NCBI GenBank assembly: GCA_913009315.1
Contig: CAJVZA010000034.1
Coordinates: forward strand, 1-19,291
Direction of reading: 5' to 3'
DNA from: an uncultured Hippea sp.
GTDB lineage: Bacteria > Campylobacterota_A > Desulfurellia > JAADFJ01
DNA: 19,291 nt
Each line of letters opens with the position of its first letter. Position 1 is the first letter of the stretch. The translations under genes were made by a program, and so were the position numbers. The notes beneath the pieces are model-generated. The model was not told the origin of the DNA. It saw only the letters and a program-made list of their open reading frames with translations, and made no database searches. This document shows, in pieces, positions 1 to 7,208 of the stretch.

Positions 1-1832
1 AACTTATGGTTTTGAATGACGAGGCTCATCATATTCATGACGAACTGTTGGCTTGGGTTAGATCACATGAATATATTAACAACAGAAAGAAAATGAAAGA
101 CAAATTTTTGTCTTTGCAGATTGATGTTACGGCAACTGCCAAACACAATCACGGATCAATTTTTGTACAGACAATTTCCGATTAGCCTCATGTTGAGGCA
201 ATTTATCAGGATGTTGTAAAACATCCTGTACTTCCTGATTCCGCCAGTCGCGCCAAATTACAGGAACATAAAAGCTCAAAATTCACGGAAAGATACAAAG
301 ATTATATTCACCTTGGCTATCTTGAGTGGAAAAAAGTTTATAACGAACATAAAAAGCTTGGTAAAAAAGCCGTATTTTTCGTAATGACCGATGACACAAA
401 AAACGGCGATGATGTGGCAGAATATCTTGAAGCTACTTATCCGGAATTTAAGGACGCAATTCTGGTTATTCATACAAAAAACAATGGGGAGATTTCAGAA
501 ACGGTAACTGGCAAAAAAGAAGAAGAATTAAAGATACTCAGAAAAGCCTCTAATGAGATTGATAATTGGGAAAGTCCGCACAAAGCAATTGTTTCAGTTT
601 TAATGCTTAAAGAAGGCTGGGACGTAAAAAATGTAACCACGATTGTCGGTTTGCGCCCTTATTCATCAAAAAGCAACATATTGCCGGAGCAGACCTTGGG
701 ACGAGGCTTGAGACGTATGTATAGAACTTCAGATGTTACGGAATATGTAAGCGTGGTTGGAACAGACGCTTTTATGGACTTTGTGGAATCTATCAAGAGC
801 GAAGGTGTTGAACTTGAGAAAAAGAAAATGGGCGAAGGCACTGAGCCAAAAGCCCCATTGATAGTTGAGGTAGACAAGGAAAATGTAAAAAAAGATATTG
901 AAAAATTGGATATTCAAATTCCGATTTTAACCCCCAGGATTTATCGCGAATACAAAAATATTTCAGAGATAGACACTGCGAGTTTTAAGCACAAAAAACT
1001 ACAAATAAAAGAGTTTAGCGAGAAAGAGAAAAAAGAGATTGTTTTTCGTGATATAGCCTCTGGGGAGATAACTCACACCACCGAACTTGATAGCGATTTT
1101 ACTCCGAATTTTCAAAGCATTATTGGTTATTTTGCGCAAATAATCAGAAAAGAACTTCGTTTGGTTGGCGGTCATGATATTTTGTACGAAAAGGTCAAAG
1201 AATTTATTATTGATTTTCTTTTTGATAAAAGAGTTGATTTAGAGGACTTGAATATTCTGCGAAATTTATCGGAACTTGAAGCGACAAAAACGATTATTGA
1301 AACTTTCAAAAAAGAAATTAACGAGCTGACCGTTGTTGATAAAGGCGAAGCGGAAATAAAAGATTATATAAAAATCAGCAAATCAAGACCATTTGTCATA
1401 AAGGAACAGGGCTTTATTGTGCCAAAAAAGAGCGTATTCAACAAAATTGTCGGCGATAGTCATTTTGAGCTTCAATTTGCCAATTTTCTTGAAGAATGCG
1501 ATGACATAATTTCCTATGCCAAAAATTATTTCGCGGTGCATTTTAAGATTGATTACAAAGACGCGGACGGAAATATCAGAGATTATTACCCAGACTTTTT
1601 CGTAAAAGTTTCTGAAAAAGAAATTTATATCGTGGAAACAAAAGGGCGTGAGGATTTGGATGATGTAGAAAAAATAAAAAGATTGTATCAATGGTGCGAT
1701 GATATAAATTCTGTACAAAATAAAGTTAACTTCACCGTTCTTTATATTAAGCAAGAGGATTACGAGAGATATACTCCAAAAAGTTTTGAGGAGTTGGTGA
1801 AAAATTTTGGTGAGAAATCAATTTTAATATGA
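1..1832 (+). pseudogene. Type III restriction enzyme Res subunit, 5'-truncated by the window edge and interrupted by a TAG
   Basis: Reading from base 3, the frame gives the Walker B/DEAH motif (VLNDEAHH) and a motif III-like VTATAKHN. A TAG at 183-185 follows directly after FVQTISD. The same frame then continues without a break to the TAA at 1830-1832 as PHVEAIYQDVVKHPVLPD. In Res-type helicases this junction normally reads SDYP, so the TAG replaces a Tyr codon by a single base change; both flanks are well conserved. TAG is used as an ordinary stop by xseB, hisB and dctP in this window, so recoding is unlikely. Type III Res proteins work with a Mod methyltransferase to cut unmodified DNA. No Mod gene is in the window, but it could lie upstream. 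Seen: the interrupted frame. Inferred: a recent nonsense mutation or a sequencing error. The segment is visibly more A-rich than the genes after 5100, which would fit acquired DNA. Confidence 0.75.
384..1832 (+). CDS. C-terminal ORF of the Res subunit (helicase lobe 2 plus PD-(D/E)XK nuclease)
   Basis: This is the longest uninterrupted reading frame after the nonsense codon; its ATG is the first possible start after base 185. The 482 residues hold the second RecA-like lobe: motif V around SVLMLKEGWDVKNV (about 71-84) and motif VI QTLGRGLR (103-110), whose arginines normally contact ATP. The C-terminal part carries a restriction-nuclease signature: P403-D404, then E418-T419-K420 (the ETK of IVETKG), followed by an acidic helix. 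Walker A and DEAH lie upstream of the stop, so this product alone could not hydrolyse ATP or translocate DNA. No ribosome binding site stands out before ATG 384, so it is more likely the tail of a broken gene than an independent protein. The assignment to type III restriction endonuclease R is firm at superfamily level. Confidence 0.7.
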   Translation: MTDDTKNGDDVAEYLEATYPEFKDAILVIHTKNNGEISETVTGKKEEELKILRKASNEIDNWESPHKAIVSVLMLKEGWDVKNVTTIVGLRPYSSKSNILPEQTLGRGLRRMYRTSDVTEYVSVVGTDAFMDFVESIKSEGVELEKKKMGEGTEPKAPLIVEVDKENVKKDIEKLDIQIPILTPRIYREYKNISEIDTASFKHKKLQIKEFSEKEKKEIVFRDIASGEITHTTELDSDFTPNFQSIIGYFAQIIRKELRLVGGHDILYEKVKEFIIDFLFDKRVDLEDLNILRNLSELEATKTIIETFKKEINELTVVDKGEAEIKDYIKISKSRPFVIKEQGFIVPKKSVFNKIVGDSHFELQFANFLEECDDIISYAKNYFAVHFKIDYKDADGNIRDYYPDFFVKVSEKEIYIVETKGREDLDDVEKIKRLYQWCDDINSVQNKVNFTVLYIKQEDYERYTPKSFEELVKNFGEKSILI

Positions 1833-2017
1833 TTAAGCCAAACTGGAATATATTCAAAAGCAAAGTTTAGTGACAACCCTCCTGTTTATTTTTGCAGTAG
1901 GTTCTACGCCTTAATTATACTATAAATCTGTCTTATGCTTTGCGCCCAGTATATTTTTTTTCGGATAGGTCGGTTGAACCGATTTCTATTTCTGCCGATC
2001 GGAGAAGTATTTAAATT

Positions 2018-2076
2018 ATGAGACCACTGCACAATAAGCACCTTCTGTGGATGCGCTTATTGTGCAGTGGTCTCAT
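2018..2076. repeat. Perfect 22-bp inverted repeat with 15-nt loop
   Basis: The left arm 2018-2039 (beginning ATGAGACCACTGC) is exactly complementary to the right arm 2055-2076. The loop is 2040-2054. The right arm ends on the first base of the TAA stop of the minus-strand csoR gene. A 22-bp mismatch-free stem without a clear T-tract on either side is unusual for an intrinsic terminator. It could still end csoR transcription, or be a pair of abutting insertion-sequence ends or a tiny palindromic mobile element. The flanking 1833-2017 stretch is AT-rich and I see no gene in it, only a small TCGGTTGAACCGA palindrome near 1969. Confidence 0.85.
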
Positions 2077-2378
2077 TATGTTATTTTAATCAATCTTTCA
2101 ACGGCAAGCATCAAATCATCTATGATGTCCTGTCTTCCGGCATCTATCTCCGGTTTGACGCAGCTTTTGAAATGTTCCCGAAGAAGCCCTATCGCAACCT
2201 GATTAATTGCCGATTTAATCGCAGATATCTGTACAAGAATTTCGTTACAGTTTCGTTTTTCCTGCAGCATCTTAGAAATGCCTCTTACCTGACCTTCTAT
2301 TTTTGAAAGTCTGCTTTGAAGATTTTCAATGCTTTTATCAGAAAGATACGGCTTGCAGCCGCTGTTCTCAGTATTCAT
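2076..2378 (-). CDS. csoR: CsoR/FrmR-family metal-sensing repressor, copper-type
   Basis: The 100-residue protein is an all-helical DUF156 repressor. The family helix reads RLSKIEGQVRGISKML (23-38). The metal site is C44, H69 and C73, with spacing C-x24-H-x3-C, which matches the Cu(I)-binding Cys-His-Cys site of CsoR (C36/H61/C65 in the Mycobacterium tuberculosis protein). The His separates it from the sulfide-sensing CstR branch, and the Cys-first pattern separates it from nickel RcnR. Apo-CsoR binds operator DNA and releases it on Cu(I) binding. Its usual partners, a CopA ATPase or CopZ chaperone, are not in the window, so its target is unknown. The ATG overlaps the stop of an upstream 49-codon ORF (TAATG), which suggests translational coupling. 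The gene ends at the long hairpin. Cu specificity is inferred from the ligand set. Confidence 0.85.
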   Translation of the reverse strand: MNTENSGCKPYLSDKSIENLQSRLSKIEGQVRGISKMLQEKRNCNEILVQISAIKSAINQVAIGLLREHFKSCVKPEIDAGRQDIIDDLMLAVERLIKIT

Positions 2379-2527
2379 TATTTGACTGCTTTATACTTAT
2401 TGAGTTCGGGATCAACATCATTTGTGCTGCCAATCCCGGTAAATAACTCAATTGCTGCCTGTACAATTTGCACCTTAATGAGATCTGCCTGTGCGGGCAG
2501 GCGGATTCGGGTTTTCAATTTAAACAC
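2378..2527 (-). CDS. Small 49-aa ORF coupled to csoR, function unknown
   Basis: A GTG at 2527-2525 opens a 49-codon frame that ends in TAA at 2380-2378, sharing one base with the csoR ATG. The product starts MFKLKTRIRLPAQAD and continues IKVQIVQAAIELFTGIGS, then NDVDPELNKYKAVK. It could form one amphipathic helix around residues 16-30. It has no Cys or His, so it is not an obvious metal-binding peptide. Residues 7-15 are encoded by a palindromic repeat (2483-2506), so the N-terminus may be insertion-derived. It starts 21 bases after the ahcY stop on the same strand, so it could belong to the metK-ahcY transcript. I recognise no family. Alternatives are the tail of a decayed gene or a chance ORF. 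The exact TAATG junction with csoR is the main support. Confidence 0.35.
   Translation of the reverse strand: MFKLKTRIRLPAQADLIKVQIVQAAIELFTGIGSTNDVDPELNKYKAVK
2483..2506. repeat. Short GC-rich palindromic repeat
   Basis: The arms 2483-2491 and 2498-2506 pair over 9 bp with one G-T wobble, around a 6-nt TGCGGG loop. The core is GCCTG...CAGGC. It is clearly GC-richer than its surroundings and lies inside the small ORF upstream of csoR. This looks like a dispersed REP-like palindrome, but only one copy is in the window, so its repeat nature is inferred. Confidence 0.45.
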
Positions 2528-2548
2528 CCTGAATTAGCAGAGATACTT

Positions 2549-3799
2549 TTAAGTACCTATATTCCATGATGAAAGGTATCGCTCTTGCTCTTTTGTAAGC
2601 GTGTCAATCGTTATTCCCATTGCTTGAAGCTTTAGAGACGCTACCTTGTTGTCAATTTCAGCCGGAACAACGTATACTTTATGTTCCAAATTTTTGTTCT
2701 CATTCAAATATTGAGCCGAAAGTGCCTGATTGGCAAAACTCATATCCATAACTGAGGACGGATGCCCTTCTGCTGATGAGAGATTAACAAGTCTTCCATC
2801 AGCCAATAGATAGATTTTTCTACCATCAGGCATGCGATATTCGTCAAGGGCAGGACGGATGTTTCTTGTTGAGACAGCGGTTTCCTTAAGCAGTTTCGTA
2901 TTTATTTCACTGTCGAAATGACCTGAATTTGCCAGCATTGCCCCGTTTTTCATCTTTTCCATTGCTTCTTTATCGATCACATTTATATTTCCTGTAACTG
3001 TTACAAAAAAATCTCCTATTGCCGCAGCTTCATTAATCGGCATAACAGAAAATCCGTCCATAGCTGCCTCAAGCGCTTTGACAGGGTTTATTTCGCATAC
3101 AATAACTTTTGCACCCATTCCTTTTGCTCTCATCGACATTCCTTTTCCGCACCATCCGTATCCCGAAACCACAAAATAGCTTCCGGCAATCAGCCTATTC
3201 GTTGCACGCAGTATACCGTCAAGAGTAGACTGTCCAGTGCCGTAGCGATTGTCGAACAGATGTTTTGTCTCAGCCTCATTAACCGCTATAACCGGCACCT
3301 TGAGCGCTTTGTCTTTTTCCATACTTTGAAGTCGTATTACTCCTGTTGTGGTCTCTTCCGTGCTGCCGAGCATTGTTTCAGTCAAATCCGGATGTTTGGA
3401 GTGAATCAATGATATAAGATCTCCTCCGTCATCCATAGTGATGTTAGGTCTCATCTCAAGGATTGATTCAAGGTGACTGTAATATGTTTGTCTGTCTTCT
3501 CCGTTGATCGCAAAAACAGGTATTTCATCTTCGACAAGTGCAGCTGCAACATAATCTTTTGTTGAAAGCGGATTTGATGCCGCGAGTCCTACTACAGCTC
3601 CTCCGGCTTTGAGTGTTCTCATAAGAGCAGCAGTTTCTGTGGTAACATGGAGACAGCATCCTATTTTTACCCCATCAAGCGGCCTTCTCTTTTCGAAATC
3701 ATCTCTTATGTTTTTTAGAACAGGCATGCTCATCTCTGCCCATTCAATCATCAGTTTCCCTTTGCCGGCAAGACCGGTGTCTTTTATATCATAGTTCAT
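2549..3799 (-). CDS. ahcY: Adenosylhomocysteinase, short form
   Basis: S-adenosylhomocysteine hydrolase splits SAH into adenosine and homocysteine, using bound NAD, and so relieves product inhibition of methyltransferases. Family catalytic residues are present: H51 (LHVTTETA), the Asp in DDGGDL (123-128), the Glu pair before TTTG (148-149), K179 and D183 in TKHLFDN. The Rossmann loop is GYGWCGKG (213-220). At 416 aa it is shorter than the eukaryotic/proteobacterial enzyme. It ends in YLSSWNIGT without the usual long C-terminal tail that reaches the neighbouring subunit's NAD, as in archaeal and Thermotoga-type enzymes. The ATG overlaps the metK TGA (ATGA), so the two are translationally coupled and form a SAM-cycle unit. 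Confidence 0.95.
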   Translation of the reverse strand: MNYDIKDTGLAGKGKLMIEWAEMSMPVLKNIRDDFEKRRPLDGVKIGCCLHVTTETAALMRTLKAGGAVVGLAASNPLSTKDYVAAALVEDEIPVFAINGEDRQTYYSHLESILEMRPNITMDDGGDLISLIHSKHPDLTETMLGSTEETTTGVIRLQSMEKDKALKVPVIAVNEAETKHLFDNRYGTGQSTLDGILRATNRLIAGSYFVVSGYGWCGKGMSMRAKGMGAKVIVCEINPVKALEAAMDGFSVMPINEAAAIGDFFVTVTGNINVIDKEAMEKMKNGAMLANSGHFDSEINTKLLKETAVSTRNIRPALDEYRMPDGRKIYLLADGRLVNLSSAEGHPSSVMDMSFANQALSAQYLNENKNLEHKVYVVPAEIDNKVASLKLQAMGITIDTLTKEQERYLSSWNIGT

Positions 3800-4947
3800 A
3801 ATAGTTTTTTCTTTATCATATCTGTCATATCGGTTTTTTCCCAGCTGAATTCAGGAAGCTCTCTGCCGAAATGTCCGTATGCAGCGGTTTTTTTATAGAT
3901 AGGTCTCAAAAGATCAAGATGTTCGATGATGTCTTTCGGCGTCAATGGAAATATTTCCCGTATCATCTTTCTGATTCTGTCTTTTGGAATCGTTGAGCTT
4001 CCGTATGTGTGAACCATAAGAGACACCGGTTCAGGTACGCCTATCGCATAGGCCAGCTGTATTTCGCATCTTTTGGCAATGCCTGCAGCCACGATATTTT
4101 TTGCGATGTATCTCGCTATGTAGCTTGCGGAACGATCAACCTTTGTCGGATCTTTTCCGGAAAAACAGCCTCCTCCGTGAGACCCTACACCGCCATAGGC
4201 ATCAACAATAATTTTTCGTCCGGTCAATCCGGTATCTGCCTGGGGTCCTCCAATAACGAAACGTCCGGTTGGATTTATATAGATTTTCATATTCTTATCG
4301 GCCATTTCAGGGGATATCACATAATCTATGATCTCTTTTTTAACATCATGCTTCAGCTGATCCATATCAACTCTCGGGCTGTGCTGAGCTGATATTACTA
4401 CGGCTGTAACCTTATCCGGCATACTGTTATTGTATCTTACGGTAACCTGAGTTTTTCCATCAGGCCGCAGATACGCAAGCAGTCTTTCTTTTCTTGCCTG
4501 TGCCAGTCTCATAGCAAGTGAATGTGCGAGAGATATGGGCAGAGGCATAAAATTTGGTGTCTCATCGGTTGCGTAGCCAAACATCATTCCCTGATCGCCT
4601 GCTCCAATTTCACCGGCTCTGTTTACACCCATTGCAATATCGGGTGATTGCGGGGTTATTGCTGATAAAACGCCGCATGTGCGGTAATCAAACCCATAAG
4701 TTGGATCTATATATCCGATCTCTTTTATCGTATCTCTTGCGATATCAGATATCGATACATATGAACTGGTTGTTATTTCTCCTGACAAAAAGACAATGCC
4801 TCTTGAGAGCACCGTTTCGCAGGCAACCCTGCAGTTTTTATCATTTTTTATAACTTCGTCCAGTACGGCATCGGATATTTGATCCGCTACCTTGTCGGGG
4901 TGTCCTTCCGTTACAGATTCCGATGTAAAATAAAATATTTTCGACAT
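3796..4947 (-). CDS. metK: S-adenosylmethionine synthetase
   Basis: Methionine adenosyltransferase makes SAM from methionine and ATP, releasing phosphate and pyrophosphate. All signatures are visible in the 383 residues: [11 protein letters not shown] (9-19) with the catalytic His16, GEITT (56-60), the ATP loop [15 protein letters not shown] (115-129), and the P-loop-like [17 protein letters not shown] (258-274). In the last motif a Cys sits where most bacterial enzymes have Ala. The length is normal for the family. The ATG at 4947 is preceded by AAAGGAG at 4954-4960, 6 bases upstream, which fixes the start. It is the first gene of the minus-strand pair with ahcY and lies 72 bases downstream of tRNA-Leu. 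I see no terminator between them, so read-through from the tRNA promoter is possible. Confidence 0.97.
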   Translation of the reverse strand: MSKIFYFTSESVTEGHPDKVADQISDAVLDEVIKNDKNCRVACETVLSRGIVFLSGEITTSSYVSISDIARDTIKEIGYIDPTYGFDYRTCGVLSAITPQSPDIAMGVNRAGEIGAGDQGMMFGYATDETPNFMPLPISLAHSLAMRLAQARKERLLAYLRPDGKTQVTVRYNNSMPDKVTAVVISAQHSPRVDMDQLKHDVKKEIIDYVISPEMADKNMKIYINPTGRFVIGGPQADTGLTGRKIIVDAYGGVGSHGGGCFSGKDPTKVDRSASYIARYIAKNIVAAGIAKRCEIQLAYAIGVPEPVSLMVHTYGSSTIPKDRIRKMIREIFPLTPKDIIEHLDLLRPIYKKTAAYGHFGRELPEFSWEKTDMTDMIKKKLL

Positions 4948-5019
4948 ATAAAACTCCTTTCACTTTATTGACAAAATCAACCTATTCTTATAGCATATCT
5001 AAAAATGATATAACTGTTT

Positions 5020-5108
5020 TGGTGCCGAAGGCCGGAATTGAACCGGCACGGGGATAATCCCCACTAGATCCTGAATCTAGCGCGTCTACCTGATTCCGCC
5101 ACTTCGGC
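5020..5108 (-). tRNA. tRNA-Leu (anticodon CAG), CCA encoded
   Basis: On the minus strand the acceptor 5' GCCGAAG (from 5108) pairs with CTTCGGC, followed by discriminator A and an encoded CCA (5022-5020). The anticodon stem CTAGA/TCTAG encloses TTCAGGA, giving anticodon CAG, which reads CUG. A long variable arm (GTGGGGATTATCCCCGT) marks it as a class II tRNA, as expected for Leu. The T arm GCCGGTTCAATTCCGGC is canonical. Confidence 0.97.
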
Positions 5109-5118
5109 AACAGTTCTA

Positions 5119-5146
5119 TTTATAATAACGGAGGAGCAAGTGTCAA
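5119..5146 (-). promoter_or_regulatory. Sigma-70 promoter of tRNA-Leu
   Basis: On the minus strand, TTGACA (5146-5141) is separated by 16 bp from TATAAA (5124-5119). The -10 box ends 10 bp before the tRNA 5' end at 5108. This predicts a start point a few bases upstream of the mature tRNA. The -35 box covers the second and third bases of the GTG start codon of the divergent thioesterase gene and its following codons, so the two transcription units overlap here. Confidence 0.7.
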
Positions 5147-5562
5147 GTGAAAAAATTGAAAATCTTAGAGATACAAAAAAGTTTTGTTTCGGGTGCGGTA
5201 CAAAAAATCCTATTAGTCTGAAACTTAAATTTAGTTTTGACGGGGAAATCTGCAAAGCTGAATTTATTCCAAAAGAATACCATCAGGGCTTTGACGGCGT
5301 GGTGCATGGGGGCATTACCGCAACTCTTCTCGATGAAGCGGTTGCAAATCTGTTTTATCAGAAAAACAGGATTGCTATGACTGCAGAGCTTGCGATTAGA
5401 TATCATCATCCGCTCAGGGTAGGAAAGAAATATTATATAACTGCAGAGATAGAGAAAAAGCGCGGAAAGATTACATACTCGGTAGCGTATGTGTATGATG
5501 AGGCCGGAAACAGGGTGGCAAGTTCCAAGGCAAAACAGATAGAGATTGAAGATGACGGATAA
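5140..5562 (+). CDS. PaaI/YbgC-like hotdog-fold thioesterase
   Basis: The 140-residue protein has a hotdog (4HBT) fold. It starts with the CFGCGTKNP segment that many single-domain acyl-CoA thioesterases carry, then has the active-site helix VVHGGITATLLDEA, where the family Asp/Glu (here Asp before EA) and HGG residues support hydrolysis of an acyl-CoA thioester. The substrate cannot be told from sequence. The start is GTG at 5140 with GGAGG at 5130-5134, well spaced. Only 31 bases separate it from the divergent tRNA-Leu. Its end overlaps the start of xseB, making it the first gene of an eight-gene plus-strand operon. No promoter that leaves room for the ribosome binding site is obvious in the 31-bp gap. 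Confidence 0.85.
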   Translation: MSSEKIENLRDTKKFCFGCGTKNPISLKLKFSFDGEICKAEFIPKEYHQGFDGVVHGGITATLLDEAVANLFYQKNRIAMTAELAIRYHHPLRVGKKYYITAEIEKKRGKITYSVAYVYDEAGNRVASSKAKQIEIEDDG

Positions 5563-5761
5563 AATTGTTTTTGAAGATGCTTTGTCGAGAATCGAACAGA
5601 TAGCAAATCGATTAAACAGCGGAGATGTGAAGCTTGACGAAGCATTGAAACTGTACAAAGAAGGAGCCGATCTTTCGCGTATTTGTCTATCAAAACTTAA
5701 AGAGGCTGAAGAAGAGATAAAAACAGTAGAAATTCCGAATGAAGACGACAACAAAGAATAG
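5552..5761 (+). CDS. xseB: Exodeoxyribonuclease VII small subunit
   Basis: XseB forms, with several copies per XseA, the exonuclease VII complex that degrades single-stranded DNA from both ends. The protein is a short coiled-coil with the family consensus FEDALSRIEQIANRLNSG and LDEALKLYKEG, then an acidic C-terminal helix. Its ~70-aa length is normal. I chose ATG 5552, giving 69 aa that start MTDKIVFEDA. An in-frame TTG at 5546 would add two residues. It overlaps the thioesterase stop, and its own end (TAG at 5759) overlaps ispA by 23 bases. XseA is not in the window. Confidence 0.92.
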   Translation: MTDKIVFEDALSRIEQIANRLNSGDVKLDEALKLYKEGADLSRICLSKLKEAEEEIKTVEIPNEDDNKE

Positions 5762-6566
5762 ATCTGAAAAATTAAATCTATTTATAAAAGACAGAATTGC
5801 GGCGGTTTCTCAAAATAAATTGAGAGAAGCGATGCAATATGTAATCCTGCCGGGCGGCAAGCGGCTGCGCCCTCAGCTTTGCTGGGAAACTGCTTTGCTG
5901 TTTGATGCAGATGAAGAAAAAATAGTGCCTGTGGCTGCAGCAATCGAATATATTCATACATATTCACTGATTCATGACGATCTTCCAAGTATGGATAATG
6001 ATGATACGAGAAGGGGCATGCCTTCACTGCATAAAAAATTTGGAGAGGCCGTTGCGATACTAACGGGGGATGCATTTTTGACCGATGCGTTTTATATTTT
6101 GGCAAATAGTCGAATTGAAACTGATGCACTCAAAAATATTGCGTTGACAATAGCTGCGGCGGCAGGTTCAGGCGGAATGATTGACGGCCAGATTAGTGAT
6201 GTACTGATTGATAAATATGATATCGGCGAAGAGCAGCTGATAAAGATTGCGCGAAAAAAAACCGGGGAACTTATCAGAGCGTCTGTATTATCAGGGGCGC
6301 TGATCGGCCATATCGATGAAATAAAGCTTGAGCTGATAAATCGTTACGGCAGCGCGGTTGGGCTTGCATATCAAATTTCCGATGATATTAAAGATATAAA
6401 GCAAGACAGACTGAACATTGCGTCTTTTATGGGCAAAAAGCGTGCAATAGAGCAAACTGAAGAACTTTTGAAAAAAGCAGAGGATTGCCTGAGAAAGCTC
6501 AAAATTGAAAACGGGTTTTTGATCCGTTTTACAGAGCTAATCAGAATCAGGCTGGAGGAACAATGA
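5739..6566 (+). CDS. ispA: Polyprenyl diphosphate synthase (farnesyl/geranyl type)
   Basis: This trans-isoprenyl diphosphate synthase condenses isopentenyl diphosphate with allylic diphosphates to give C15 (possibly C20) precursors for quinones and undecaprenyl carriers. Visible motifs are GGKRLRP (39-45), which binds isopentenyl diphosphate; the first Asp-rich motif DDLPSMD (80-86) with the two-residue insertion typical of bacterial IspA; and the second Asp-rich motif DDIKD (215-219). The residues before the first motif, YIHTYSLIHDD, match E. coli-type farnesyl synthases, which favours C15. At 275 aa it is slightly short, mainly after the second Asp-rich motif. It starts at ATG 5739 inside xseB, a common xseB-ispA arrangement. 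Here hisB follows rather than dxs. Confidence 0.92.
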   Translation: MKTTTKNRSEKLNLFIKDRIAAVSQNKLREAMQYVILPGGKRLRPQLCWETALLFDADEEKIVPVAAAIEYIHTYSLIHDDLPSMDNDDTRRGMPSLHKKFGEAVAILTGDAFLTDAFYILANSRIETDALKNIALTIAAAAGSGGMIDGQISDVLIDKYDIGEEQLIKIARKKTGELIRASVLSGALIGHIDEIKLELINRYGSAVGLAYQISDDIKDIKQDRLNIASFMGKKRAIEQTEELLKKAEDCLRKLKIENGFLIRFTELIRIRLEEQ

Positions 6567-7153
6567 GAGCTAAATCAATAAAGAGGAAAACATCCGAAAC
6601 CGATATCGCCGCAAGCTTGAATCTTGACGGAAAAGGGATCTGCGATATAAAAACAGCTGTAGGGTTTTTTAACCATATGCTTGAAGCATTTGCCAGACAC
6701 AGCGGGTTTGATCTTTCTATCGAAGCATCAGGAGATGTTCAAACCGGTGCTCATCATCTTGTCGAAGATATTGGGATTGCACTTGGAAGGCTTTTTCGCT
6801 CTCTCTGCGCAGATTCGGAAGCAATAAGCAGATATGGATTTTTTATTCTTCCTATGGATGAGACTGTTGTAGTTTCGACAGTTGATATTAGCGGACGCGG
6901 CGGGCTTTATCTAAGCGGATATGATACAGAAGGAAAGATAGCTGATTTTGATCTCGATCTTGTACCTGAATTTTTCAGAGCATTTGCGCTTAATGCTGAG
7001 ATTACTCTTCATATCAGAATTGAATCCTCAGGGAACAAGCATCATGTTGCGGAAGCTATGTTTAAATCCGTAGCTCACAGTCTTCAGATTGCAAGCAGAC
7101 CGCTTTCAGGCATGGTTTTATCTACAAAAGGTATGATTTTCAACGACAATTAG
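6563..7153 (+). CDS. hisB: Imidazoleglycerol-phosphate dehydratase
   Basis: HisB catalyses the sixth step of histidine synthesis, dehydrating imidazole glycerol phosphate to imidazole acetol phosphate with Mn ions. The 196-residue monofunctional enzyme contains the metal-binding signatures FFNHML (H38), AHHLVEDIGIALG (H64, H65, E68) and GNKHHVAEAMFK (H160, H161, E164), plus the MDE and DISGRGG segments. The phosphatase domain of the E. coli fusion is absent. The ATG overlaps the ispA TGA (ATGA) and has GGAGG at 6554-6558. No other his genes are nearby, so it sits alone within the housekeeping operon. It ends in TAG, 55 bases before mtaB. Confidence 0.96.
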   Translation: MRAKSIKRKTSETDIAASLNLDGKGICDIKTAVGFFNHMLEAFARHSGFDLSIEASGDVQTGAHHLVEDIGIALGRLFRSLCADSEAISRYGFFILPMDETVVVSTVDISGRGGLYLSGYDTEGKIADFDLDLVPEFFRAFALNAEITLHIRIESSGNKHHVAEAMFKSVAHSLQIASRPLSGMVLSTKGMIFNDN

Positions 7154-7208
7154 TGAAAACTTCTGTAATATGCTGCTCGTTTTTTTGTTCGCTTTGGACA
7201 AATAAAGA

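Noticed and set aside
183-185. TAG read as pyrrolysine or another recoded amino acid
   Set aside because: TAG is the ordinary stop of xseB, hisB and dctP in this window, and the position corresponds to a conserved Tyr, not to a known recoded site.
2316-2537. 73-aa plus-strand frame over csoR
   Set aside because: It is antisense to the csoR start and to the small coupled ORF, and shows no recognisable domain.
5121-5126. TATAAT as plus-strand -10 box for the thioesterase operon
   Set aside because: A start point about 7 bases downstream would cut away or break the GGAGG ribosome binding site, and no -35 box fits. The same bases are better explained by the minus-strand tRNA promoter.
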